NCBI RefSeq assembly: GCF_022682495.2
Contig: NC_071392.1
Location: 52,787,459-52,851,458, forward strand
Origin: Desmodus rotundus
Lineage: Eukaryota > Chordata > Mammalia > Chiroptera > Phyllostomidae
Length of the DNA: 64,000 nt
Direction of reading: 5' to 3'
The position numbers were made by a program, and so were the translations under genes. Below, piece after piece: positions 48,766 through 61,540 of the stretch. Positions within the stretch are counted from its first letter, which is position 1; the number at the start of each line of letters is the position of its first letter. The notes under the pieces are model-generated. The model made no database searches. It saw nothing but the letters and a program-made list of their open reading frames with translations, and had not been told where the DNA came from.

Positions 48766-49790
48766 TCTTCACTTAGCATAAAATTTTCAAAGTTCATCCA
48801 TTTTGAAGCATGTACTAGAGGTTAATTCCTCTTTCTTCCTTGACAAACACTATATTGTATGGATATATCACATTTTGTTTATCCATTCACCTGTTGGTGG
48901 ACACTGGAGTTGTTTCTACTTTCTGGTTATTATGAACTATGCTGGTATAAACATTCATGTACAAGTTTTTGCATGGAAATAGTTTTCATCATATCTTGTG
49001 GGTGTACAGCCAGGGGTGGAATTGCTGGGTCGTGTTGTAATTCTATGTTTAAAATCTTTGAGAACTGCCAAACTGTTTTCCAAAGTAGCTGTATCGTTTT
49101 TGCATTCCCATCAGCAATGTATGAGGGTATCAGTTTCTCCACATCTTTGACAAAACTATTGATTATAGTCATCCTGGTATTTGAAGTGGTATCACATTGT
49201 ATTTTTTACCTCAATTTCCTTCATGGCTACTGATATTGAGCATCTTCTCAGGTCCTAGTTAGCCCTTTGCATATCTTCCTTGGAGAAATGACTGTTTGTA
49301 TCCTTTAATCATTTTTTAAATTGGGTTATTTATCATTCCATTATTGAGTTGTAGTTCTTTATATATTCTAGATATAAGTCCCTTAATAGGTATACAATTT
49401 GTAAATATTTACAGGCTGTCTTTTGCATTTTCTTAACGGTGTCATTTGAAGCACAAAGTTTTTTTATTTTGAGAAGTCCAACTTAGCCATTTTTCTTTTT
49501 GTCATTTGTGTCTTTGGTTGGTGTCTCATCTGAGGTTTTATGTAACCCAATAGTGCAAATATTTATTTCTATCTCTACTTCTAATTTCATAGTTTTAGTT
49601 CTTATATTAGGTCTCTGATTCATTTATGTGGTATGAAATTGGGGGCCAACTTCATTCTTCTACATGTGGCTATTCAGTTGTTCCAGCATCATTTGTTTCA
49701 AAGACTATTCTTCCCCATTGAATTATATTGGCACCCTTGTTGAAAATCATCTGACCATAAATGTAAGGGTAAATCAGATTTTAATTGCTA
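48766..49790 (-). mobile_element. Old L1M ORF2 fragment, antisense
   Basis: TGTTTATCCATTCACCTGTT, GGTGGAATTGCTGGGTCGTG and downstream text match the L1 ORF2 end. Strongly diverged. Confidence 0.78.
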
Positions 49791-51640
49791 ATTCTAATAC
49801 TTATAATGTAATACTCTTAAAACAAAGAGTCACATTGTAAGTTTAAAAAGTTCTAGTGGAAATTGTTTCCTATGCCATATTTTACGATTATAATGACCTT
49901 ATTTACAAGAAATTTTAACATAACATACATGAATTATTCATGTTTATTTATGCTTTCTCCATTAACTCTGTTAGTTGATGTAATGAGAAATTTAAAGTAC
50001 CCTTGGTCTGTAGTTCAACTTCCAAAAATTCCTAAATATCTTGTAATATTACATGTCTTATGAAATTAAACATTAAAAAATATTTTTTCCAATACTTTAT
50101 GTCTCCTTTAAATTCTGACATATTTCAATGTACTAATTTATCTCTATAAGGCATGAGTAGTATCACATAACTGTAATGAACATAGTATTGTTCCAGGGTA
50201 TGAATCCTAAACTTGTGGACCAACCAAATCCCCAAGTAATCACAAGAATTGATCCAGGACAGGCATAAAAAATAATTTCATTGATGGTACAGCTTTTACC
50301 TGATGGTAATGGGCCTCTAAATGTGTCAATGATGAGTGTGGGAGCAGTGCATCTAACACTTGTTTCACTAATGAAATTAATCTGAAAATTTTACTATAAA
50401 TTTTGAATTATACTTTTATTCTGGAATATATTACACTGTGTGTTATGTACCAAGCTTCTTTACTTAAGAATAAAGTAATGAGTGTTGTGGGGATTACAAT
50501 CAAAAGCATCCTTGAACTTCACTTTCCCTCCAACCAGTTCCCCAAAACTCCCTGCCCCTACACCCTTTGTGTTCTCAATTCTGTTCTTATTGAATCAAAA
50601 ACTTAATCCCCAAAGCCCTGGTATAAAACCAGTGTTCTCTTTCTCTAGCTTTGCCCTTTTTTTCTGCACCCCCATTATTAGGACAGGGAGGCATCATTTC
50701 AGTATAAATTCATGGGAAAACCCAGAGCAGTGAAAGACACAGAGGGAATGTCTTCTCCCTCAGGAAAAGGGACTGACTACAATACAGTAAACTGAGGGAA
50801 CCCATAGCCTGGGGTACCAAAATGGGACCCTGGTACCAGAGGAAAGGATGCTGGTCACACCCTGAGAAAGAAGACACAGCAGCCTCAGAATCTGCCCATT
50901 GCAAATAGGCTTGATAGTTTGCCCTTCTGGTGACAGTTGCAGAATCACACTCAGGCCACGTCCTTCTCAAGCTGCTGGGTGATGTGGCTGATCTGCAGAG
51001 TAGGTTTCAAACACTTATGTTGAGATGGATTCTGAGACTATATTTAGATTAGCAGGAAGGAGTGTTATTATTAATTACACTCCTTCATGGAATTAGATAT
51101 CCAACATGGAAGTAAAATGGAAGCATGGGGTCACATTGTAATATTTAGGAATTTAGTTGGGCTGTAATAAAATTGGAAAAAGCAGTGGCTTAAACATATT
51201 ACCAGGTTCATATGTCTTTTTCTGTCCAGGGGTGGTTTGATAGATCCACAATGTCCTCAGGGAGCCAGGCCCTTCTATCTTTTCTTCACCTAGTCATCCT
51301 TAGTATGTGCTTGTTCCTTTGTAGTCACAAGATGATTGAATAAACTCCAGTATCACATTTGAGTTCCAGACGTAAAGAAAAGTAAGGGTGAAGGATACGT
51401 TGGTCTTCCATTTCAAGAATAATTCCAAGAAGCCTCATCCAACAACTTGCATTTACATTGTATTGGCTAGAACTAAAACAGTCATGTCCTTCACTTGCAA
51501 CAAGGGCCAGGAGATGTAGTTTTTAGCTAGGCACATTTATACCCACAGAAAATCCAGTTTTCTGTTACTTATGATCAGGAAGAAGCTATATAGGGAAGAC
51601 CTTCAGCAGTTTAGTCCATCTTTCCTGTTCTATAAATAGG
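49791..51640. other. Spacer with unidentified old repeats
   Basis: No gene. 51,130-51,590 reads like an old interspersed repeat of uncertain class. A segment near 50,305-50,370 resembles one at 52,555-52,615. Confidence 0.4.
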
Positions 51641-52480
51641 TATCTTTCTTCTACGTTCATTGCAGCATTGTTTACAAGAGGCAAGATATGGAAGCAACCT
51701 AAGTTCCCATCAACAGATGATTGGATAAAGAAGATGTAGTACATATATACAATGGAATATTACTCAGCCATGAAAAAGAACGAAATCTTGTCATTTGTGA
51801 CATGGATGGACCTAGAGGATTTCATGCTAAGTGAAGTAAGTCAGAGAGAGACAAACCATATAAATCTAAAGAATAAAAATCTCAAGGACAAGATAAATGA
51901 ACAAATAAAACAGAATCTAAAGAATAAAATCTAAAGAACAAAAACAAAAATCCCAGAAACAAACTCATAGATACAGAGAACAAACTGAGGGTTACTAGAT
52001 GGGATGGGGGTTTGGGTGAAAAAAGATGAAAGGATTAAGAAGTACAAATTGGTAGTCATGGGGATCTAAAGCACAGCATAGGGAATATACATGTATATCA
52101 GTGGTGTCAAACTCATTTTCACTGGGGGCCACATCAGTCTCAAGGTTGCCTTCAAAGGGCTGAATGAAATTTTAGGACTGAATAAATATAACTACCCCTT
52201 ACTAGAGGAAAGGAGCTCGGCACTGCCGCTGGGTAGAAACAAGGTGCGGGGCCGGGTAAAACAAGGTGGAAGGCTGGATTCAACCCATGGGCCTTGTGTT
52301 TGCCATCTGCGATGTATATAGTCAATAATATTGTTAATAACTATGTATAATGCCAGGTGGGCACTAGAATTATTGGGGGGATAATTCTATTATTGTCTAA
52401 CCACTATGCTATATACCTAAAACTAATATAAAATAATACTAAATGTCAATTGTAGTTGAAAAATAAAATTTAAAAAGCAG
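51641..52480 (+). mobile_element. L1 3' end, sense, split by a hAT element
   Basis: ORF2 end with ATGGAATATTACTCAGCCAT and a 3' UTR (GCATAGGGAATATA, then AGTCAATAATATTG after the insertion). Confidence 0.85.
52099..52311. mobile_element. 213-bp non-autonomous hAT element with 8-bp TSD
   Basis: The left end CAGTGGTGTCAAACTC and right end (reverse complement) CGCAGATGGCAAACAC form inverted repeats. Flanks ATGTATAT at 52,091-52,098 and 52,312-52,319 are a perfect 8-bp duplication, the hAT signature. Excision restores the L1 3' UTR. No coding capacity. Confidence 0.92.
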
Positions 52481-52719
52481 GTATCCTTCATCTTTATTGG
52501 GTCTTAAGAATCCCCCCAACTTCCCCACATTGCTCTTCTGCAAAGAGTTGAGAGCAAATGTGGGCCTCTAAACTGTGTCAAAGACAAGCATGCGAGAGGC
52601 ACATTTATCACTTCAATTTTTCACTTCTTTTATTGTGGAATGTTTACTATAGTTGAGTTCAACTTAAATTTCAGGAGCACTGTTATCACTGTGAAACAGC
52701 TTGTAATTCTTAAAAGACT

Positions 52720-53105
52720 AGACTACTAGGCTAGACAGACAGACTTGTTTCAGGATCCCAGACCCATGTTTACTAGCAGTATACTATGGGCAAGACACGC
52801 AATCTATGCCTCAGTTTTCTCATTTGTGAATGGTTAATAATTTTTACAGGTAGGTTGATCAGATAATTTATATCCAAACTTGGAAACTTATGTACTGAAA
52901 AAGGGATACTATTAATAATTATACTTGAACAAGAGACAAAAACCAGGGCCACCCCAGGCAAATTCAGGACTTATGGTCACCCTACTTGTAGGTACTGTTG
53001 AGAAGATTAGATGAGAAAATAGATATAAAGAACCTAGCACAGAGCCTGACACCCAGTAAGTACTCAGTAAATACCAGCCACAACTTATGTATATCATGAA
53101 TTGAA
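52720..53105 (+). mobile_element. MIR SINE interrupted by a small inverted-repeat element
   Basis: MIR text runs from about 52,720 to 52,850 (CTCAGTTTTCTCATTTGTGA) and resumes at 52,985-53,105 (CACCCAGTAAGTACTCAGTA). The 134-bp insert at 52,851-52,984 has ends TAGGTTGATCAGATAA and, reverse complemented, TAGGGTGACCATAAGT, so it is a small DNA-transposon-like element I cannot name. Confidence 0.75.
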
Positions 53106-53384
53106 AAGTTTCATTTTTCAGCTTTGCTTTTCTCTCTTTTAACAATAAAATATGCTTCCTTATGTTGGAGACTGGTAGGCTGAAAAAATGAGAGCTTAAA
53201 TTTTTGCAAGATTAAGAAAAACCCAATTTGAAGTCAAAGGAAGAAAAATGTTGAAAGACGCTGCAGAAATTCCTAGTTATAAGATTCTGGAATGACAGTG
53301 CATGACCTATCTGTGAACTCTTTGTATCATTTAGAAGCATGAAGAGGAGAATCAGAATTTTACTGATTTTTGCATTTTGCATTT

Positions 53385-54262
53385 CTCAAAGGTTTTGGTC
53401 TGGGAATCCCTTTACACTTTAAAAATTTTTTGAGGATCATAAAGAAGCTTTTCTTTATCTGAGGTATATCTATTGATATAAAAATAAAAATTGAGGAAAT
53501 TTAAGAATATTCATTTAAAACAACAATCCCACCGTATATTAACACACATAACACATTTAAATGAAGTTAATTATCTTTACAAAACAAAAAAATCAGAGGA
53601 TTATTGCTTTACCTTTCTGCAAATCTTGTTATTACCTGGTTTAATAGAATTGAAACTAATTCTCCTGTCTGACTTTTATGTAATTTGTTGCAGTATGTTG
53701 TTTTGCTAGAAATATATGAACATTATATATTTTTGAAAAGGGGGGCTATATCACTAACCTTTTAAAGTAATTATATTTACTCTTTGACACTACACCAAAA
53801 CTCCACTGTAGATTCTTCAGGGCTAGTTGTAAAGTGGAACATAAAATTGTATCAATGAACTTTTTGTGCTGTTACATTAGAACCTATCAGTACGTCTAGT
53901 ACTTTGAATGAATCTTTTACTCATTCTTTTGCTAACACCCATTAGTTATTTGGAAAATATTGGTTCACTGAGTTATGCAGATACTTCAAATATTTACACA
54001 TTCAGAGATAATGCCTGCACATTTTAGAAAACAATGTGAATACACAAGCACATATTCCATTAGCCATTAAAATTATGTCATATCACATCATATTGCCACT
54101 GGAAAACACTATACATTTGTGAGAGTGAGAGTGAAAAAACAAATTATTGTTTGTCATTATTACTATGAAAATAATAAGTCATTATTATTATGAAAATAGT
54201 TTTGACTGTGCGATCCAATGCAAAGGTTTTAGTCTCAGAGCACATTTTGAGAATAACTGATA
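53385..54262. mobile_element. hAT-Charlie family relic, about 0.9 kb
   Basis: GGGAATCCCTTTACACTTTA near the left and CACATTTTGAGAATAACTG at the right, with GACACTACACCAAAACTCCA between, follow a Charlie-type element in order. No ORF is left. Confidence 0.65.
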
Positions 54263-55479
54263 TGGTATGATATGAACTGTTGGATAAAGTAAAAAAAAAA
54301 CACTAAAAAAAAAAGCCAATTTGAAGTAACCCCCCCCCCCGAAAACAATTAATTATAACCAGAAAAATACTAAAATATAGTCCCAAGTGCAATTTCGAGT
54401 CTCTTTATATGAAGGCAAGTAGACAAGATTATTGTAAGATGGCTTTTAATATAAAGGTCTTTCTAACTTTTTGGAATTTGAATTCTATTAATTACTAGTA
54501 TTTCACAGCATGTGGGTAGATATTTGCGGAGCTCAAAATGCTTTACTCCTTTCTCTTCTCCCCACCTCCCCCAAGAAAGAATCTTTGTGGAAACCTGTAG
54601 TTGGCCAAATCCTGTTTAAAGACATTTTAGTATGTTTCCTGTTTGCAACCTTCTTGCAATTTTGTTTGCAAAGTCCTATCCTTTACTATGGATCAAGGGT
54701 TTTTTTTGCAAGTTTTAGATGACATTCTCAGGTGGAATTGGTTACAGATGTGAGGTGCTATGCAAACCTTGTATTTTGCTCCCTTTGTTCTGTTACACCA
54801 GGCTTTTCAAAGTAGGATGATGGGGCAGGTTGATCTTTCATGGAAAAAAACCCTTGCTAACTAGTCTTCAGCAGAAGGCTGGCTATAGGCCCTCCACTCA
54901 GCAACAAGCCAATAAGCCACTTAGATTTTAACTCAATTATTCTAAGTGTCCAAGGTATAAATGACAGGCAAGCCTGGAAAGACAAGAAAAGAGATGTGAG
55001 GTCCCTGAATGTTTTACTTTTGGCTGCCTAACAGATTTAGATATTAAGGAGAAAGTGGGTGAAGTGCTAAGAGGGCAGCCCTCATTTGAGCAAGTAGTTT
55101 TGATTTCGAGTCCTCTGTTAATAATTCTAATATTTTTCAGTAGTCTCTTTTGACGTTTCATTTATTCCCCGGATTAGTTTAAGGCCTTTTTTAAAAAAAA
55201 AAAAAGTAAATTTCAGTGTTCTCAAAGCTCGACACAGCGATTTCTAAGTGTGGTTTAAGGTTAAGACGGGGCCTCGAACTTGGGTGTACGTGTATCAATT
55301 TAAAGTTAACGCCACCTCAGCCCTCTTTTGTAGGGTGCTGTTCTTCTGTTCTTCCGCTCTCTCCGCTATTCCATAACCCAGGGCTTGGCTGAGGGTAGAT
55401 GGTGGGTTAACAAGCCAGTCCGAAGGACCACTAATGGCATCATTCCTGTCAAAGTCTCCAGATATTTGTCTCTTGCCGT
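54263..55479. other. Spacer upstream of the CDK13 CpG island
   Basis: Contains A runs, a 10-base C run (54,331-54,340) and otherwise unique sequence. No gene supported. Confidence 0.45.
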
Positions 55480-56384
55480 GAAATTTCAACAGGCAGGAGG
55501 TGCGGCGCCTGCGGACAGTCGGAGCCAGCACTGCGCGCTGGACGGCCAGCAACAGGCACCACCGGCAGGCCATCAACACGAGTCTAAAGCGACTGCACCG
55601 AGCCATGAAAGATGCCTCTCCCTTCTTCAGCCCTTCAACTAGTCCCACCCTCACCGGAAGTGGAGAGGTTTGTACGTTACAGCACGTCCGGTCAGAACGA
55701 CCGTAGCTGGCAGGAGCGAGCACGCCGGTGCAAGGCAACTTTGTTCCCGCCTCCTTTGCCCCGACACCACTCACCTTCGGCTTCCTCGGAGCGTGACTTG
55801 CGTGCACGCTCCCGGGCTTGCGTCAAGACCGGAGGAAAGGCCGAAAGAGCAAGGCGAGAAGGAGGGGTTGTGAAGGTTGGGGCCCAACCAGCAAGTCCCG
55901 TCGCCCTCGCTCCCGCAGACGAGGAGCGGAGAGGGAAGGGGAGGAGCAATCGGGGCCGGCCGCGCAAACCAGGAGCCTCCTCGTAGGAGGGGGAGGGAGC
56001 GGAGGAGAGGGGCAGCTCCGCCACCTCTGCTCGCGCCGGCGGAAGAAGAAAGTCAGGGCTCATACCCACCGCCAAAGACTCAGAAACGCCCTCCCCGCCC
56101 CCATCTCCCCGGAAACAACACCCCGCTCAACCCCGCACACTCGCAGCCCCAACCGAGAGTCGCAGCCCGGTCGCCTTTGGCTCACCCCGCCGCCCGTCCC
56201 TGCGGGCCACAGAGTGCGCGAGGCCCTAGGCCGGGAGTTGTCAAGACCAAGCTACTGCCGAGGCGCCGGCCGTGTGTCGCCGCCACCCCTGGAGGACGAC
56301 GTCGACGCTGAGGAGGCGGTGGCGGAGGCGTGTTGTTGTCTCGCCCACTCCCTTCCCCTGAACTCGCATCAACGTCAGGGCGCG

Positions 56385-56393
56385 ATGGAGTGA
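56385..56393 (+). promoter_or_regulatory. CDK13: Minimal ATG-GAG-TGA uORF
   Basis: A two-codon ORF about 400 bases upstream of the CDK13 ATG. It matters only if the transcription start is upstream of it, which is not known. Confidence 0.3.
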
Positions 56394-56734
56394 AGCGAAG
56401 GCGAAGGTGGTACTTCCGCGTTGCGCTGCTAAAGCTGAGCGCGGCCGGGGCCGCTCCCCAACCCCCGGGGGCACTTGGAGGACTCCGGAATCCCTCGCAG
56501 GTCAGCGCTCTGTGCATCTGGTATTTTTGCTGCTGAGGATAGGGCGACAAGCACGATCAGGACCTCTGCCTCTCGGATTCCTGCTGCTTTCAGGCCTGGA
56601 GGCCGCTGCGTACCTCACTGTGACCTGGAACCCAGGGACCCGAGTCCTGACCCGGATTATCGTGGCGTATCTCACGGGCCTCCCTGGTGCTCAGTGCTCC
56701 TCCGCCGTCTCCTCTGTTGTTTCCGGCGGGAGAG

Positions 56735-56749
56735 ATGCCCAGGATCTGA
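56735..56749 (+). promoter_or_regulatory. CDK13: Short upstream ORF in the CDK13 leader (4 codons)
   Basis: ATG-CCC-AGG-ATC-TGA ends 49 bases before the CDK13 start codon. Its context has A at -2 and G at -3 and -1. It lies close enough to the main start that it must be in the leader if transcription begins anywhere upstream. A four-codon uORF with short spacing can lower initiation at the main ATG; that effect is inference. Confidence 0.6.
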
Positions 56750-56795
56750 TCCGGGAGGAGGCCGCACCCGCGCCGCGCTCTGCGGCGAGCTCTAG

Positions 56796-58024
<1,229 letters not shown>

Positions 58025-59604
58025 CGGCTGTTTCTTTCGTTTGTCTTTGGCTGGGCTGGCCAGATCCCCGGAGACAGGGGCTCTTTAAAACCACCCAAGA
58101 CTAGAAAACCCAACTTCGGACACGCTTCAAGTATCCAGAGGCATTGGCGCCCATGACACCTTTTAGGGGTTTGGAGGGACAGAGCAACAGGTTCAACAGA
58201 GCTTTTCTTCTCGCTGGTAAGGAAGATATGTAAGGAAGAATTCAAAGTTTTAAACTTGTCGCTTTAATATACGAACAGGTTTCTCTCAACTGCCCTTTGT
58301 TTTTCCAGCGCAATTAATTTGTCATTATTTTGAAGACTCCCCGAAAAGGTTTCATTGTTGGAGATTTAGGAATGAACTGGAGTTTAGAGGTTAAATATAA
58401 AGGATAATTTGAATCACATGCTCATGTCAGAATTAGATATAGATTGTAAATGTGTCAACGATGGGAAAGCAGCCTTTCTGTAAAGTTTGTTCTTTTAATA
58501 TATGAATAAAGCTTGTAGTTCTAAATTCTGAACATAAGGAAGATAATCCATTTTGCGATATTCTTGTGGAATAGTTTCGTATGCAGTCTTTCAAGGTCAG
58601 AATTTCAGAAAGAAAAATAGATTGTGGTTTCTGTATTTATGTGTGATGATATCCAGTTGCTAATAGCATAAATGTAATCTAGCTGATGTAGTCCAGTGTA
58701 ACCAAGTGAATGATTTAGTACATTCTAAACTTGTTATTATTTACACTTTCTTTAAAGTTAAGTGGACCTTTAAATATCAAGGTCTTTATTCAGAAATCTT
58801 TAAAAGGTATAATTTAACCTAGTGAATGAAGTTGGAGTAAATCTTTCATACAGTTATTAGACCTTGCTGGTTATATAATATTCTCCAAAAAAATGTATGA
58901 ACGTTGCTATATACTTATCTGTTAAGCAAAGTAAATTAAAAGAAACTTTTTAGTATTTTGCATGTTCTTGTATTCCTTAAGATATCTGGAAATTCTAGGC
59001 CTTATAGTTTAGAATTTTGCAAAATGACATTTACATTGATGTTTTCTTACTGGTCTTAGTTTTCAGTAATGACAAATGGATGCTGAGTATCTCAATGTAT
59101 GAGTTATGTTGCCTCTCAGTACAGAATATGTATTAGCAGATGTTTATGAAGTGTCAACTTGATAAATGTTTGTAAAGGTGTGATGTGTATAGAGGTAAAG
59201 GTGTGAGTTTGTATTTAAACCAAAACAGCTGTATAAATCTCTTCATTCTCATAGTGTTCAAGCACACTTAAAATGCTAGTCGATTGATGCTTTAAGCAAA
59301 GACTATCAACATTGAACAGTCATTTCACCAGATTTATCCTTTACATCTTATAAGACCTTATATGTTACTTTCAGTTAAGATATTTTAGGTTTGTCAAAAG
59401 GTTTACTTTTTTAAAAAATAGAATTTGTTTTTGAAAACTGATTAGGTTAAATTTCAGGATGTTAGATAGCAATTTTAAGTGTATGATGCCATTTTGAGAA
59501 TTGATTTTGTGTTTATCAGGCTTTTTAGTTGCTGGATACTTTAGTGAGTTCCTTTATTATCTAATAGTGCTATGTATTTTATGTTATGTGTGAATATGAT
59601 TATT

Positions 59605-59725
59605 CCTATTTAACATATATTTATTGAGCATATATTACGTGCCAGATATTGTTTAGGGACTTGGATATAGCAGTGAAGAAAGACAAGGTCCTTGCCCTCA
59701 TGAAGCTTGTGTTCTAGAGAACCAT
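59605..59725 (+). mobile_element. LINE2 fragment in CDK13 intron 1
   Basis: TTTATTGAGCATATATTACG, GTGCCAGATATTGTTTAGG and CCTTGCCCTCATGAAGCTTG match the L2 3' region. Confidence 0.82.
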
Positions 59726-60549
59726 TCATTACTGAAATCTTTTCATGGTGTTTATATTGACCACTAGTATTTCTATAGGATTGGATTTGGAATAAGCTTT
59801 AGAATATCTTAGCCAGCGTACCTGACAGCAGACCATTTGGTGTGTGCCAGAATACATGTAGAGGTGGGAAGATGTTGTTTTGAAGACAGCCTGTTTCATT
59901 AGATTTGGGACTCAAGCTCTAGTCTTGATTTGCCCAGGGTCTTAGGAAGACCCTGGAGACTCAGTTCCCTAAACCATAGCAGGGAAATACTTGTGGTTTC
60001 ATTTTTTTTTTAATTTCAAGAATTAAATGAAAATTTGCGTTTTGTAATGTATAGAAGTAGTGTAGACTATTACAGAAGTCTGATGTGATTGAGATATTAT
60101 TGAATAGCTTGAATTGTTAGAATTCTTTATATTGAAACAGAAGTATACCTCTGTGTCACTTCTCATTGCTTCAAGTTTAACAATTTGGAATGATATGGAG
60201 CAAACCTGTATGCTACTCTTTAAAATGTAGACAGTTGCTGTGTCTTTTGAGTCTTCTCTTGGTCAAAAAAGAATTTTTCATAAGTTATGGTTTTTAGATT
60301 TTCTACATTATATGTCATTTGTCAAATGTCCTGCTTAAAATTGGGGCCCAGAATTTATAGCTAAAATAGTTGATTGAAAAATTTAAGATTTTTAAATATA
60401 GCAAGTGTATTAATTATTGTTTAGGAACAATAACTTGAACCCACATGTCCAGTTTAATACAAAAAGTTTTATTTACTTTTAGAATTTAGTAAATGTGGTA
60501 GGTGGCCCATGTTGTTTCCATGAATAGACTGTTGGATAGGGAGGCCCAT

Positions 60550-60750
60550 GAAGGCAACCAACCTCTTTCCCCCCATTAAAATCCTAGTGTTCAGCATAGT
60601 GTTTGGCACAAGTAGACTCTTAATACTTGTTGAATGGGTAAATGAAGGGAAGATGGAGTTTACTGAGCATATGAAATATTGTGGACCACGTGCGATGCTG
60701 CAGGAAATAGCATTGGGTCTTTTTTCAGCCCACATGGAGCTTACATATTA
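60550..60750. mobile_element. LINE2/MIR-related fragments
   Basis: GTTTGGCACAAGTAGACTCT to TTGTTGAATGGGTAAATGAA (about 60,560-60,645) and CCACATGGAGCTTACATATT (about 60,729) are L2-like. Diverged. Confidence 0.6.
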
Positions 60751-61094
60751 ATAAATTGTCAATGTAGATATTTTTAAGGAAATGCATACACATTCAAAAT
60801 ACTAGTATTGAAACCATGATACTGATATTTTTGTTGGTGTTAGTTCCTAGAATAAATCCTCTTTGCCTTCATCTGAGTCTTCACTTCAGTCCTTTGCTCA
60901 AGCTTTTCTTTTAATCAGTTCCTTAGCTTTAATTTTTCACTTATACAACCAGTTTTCCGTACTTTCTTTACTACTTTAGTCCTGGGGCATAGGAAGTCAC
61001 ATAATTTTGCTCATTGGCCCCATGATAAATGTGAGGGTGTATAAAGAGAAGGGGCTGTCTAGGGAGGGAGTGGTACTAAACAAGTACTAGGGAG

Positions 61095-61265
61095 TACTTG
61101 TGTTTTACTATGTGCCAGGTATTAATAAATACTTAATGTACATTCACCTCCAAAACCCATATGGTAGTTGGAAACATTTTGTTGATAATTTGGGAAATGG
61201 AAACTCTAAAAAGTTGGTGATTTTTGTTCCAAGGTCAGCCTGGATTGGTCTGATTCTGAAGTACA
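61095..61265 (-). mobile_element. MIR SINE fragment
   Basis: TTTACTATGTGCCAGGTATT, then ATTTGGGAAATGGAAACTCT and TTCCAAGGTCAGCC follow MIR in reverse orientation. Confidence 0.75.
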
Positions 61266-61540
61266 TGCTCTCGATATTATGCTGTATAGAACCTTGCCTA
61301 GCATTCAAGGAGCTGACTACCTGACATAATGATTCATTTTGCTAAAACTCAACCTCTATTTTGATATTTATGTATTAATTTCTCTTTTCCTGGTCATCAT
61401 TGCAGCATTTTGAGGATTTTTTAAAAATTCCTCTAAAAATTATTTCAGCTCCTTTTGTCTTTACTAATTTGTAGCTTTTATGAATACAAGGGTAAAAACA
61501 TTTCTTTCTCCTTTCCAACTGCTGTATCTTTTATTTCTTT

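Noticed and set aside
55295..55807. 170-codon minus-strand ORF upstream of CDK13
   Set aside because: It spans the CpG-island edge, shows no recognisable domain, and fits chance in GC-rich DNA. A divergent transcript remains possible, but coding is not supported.
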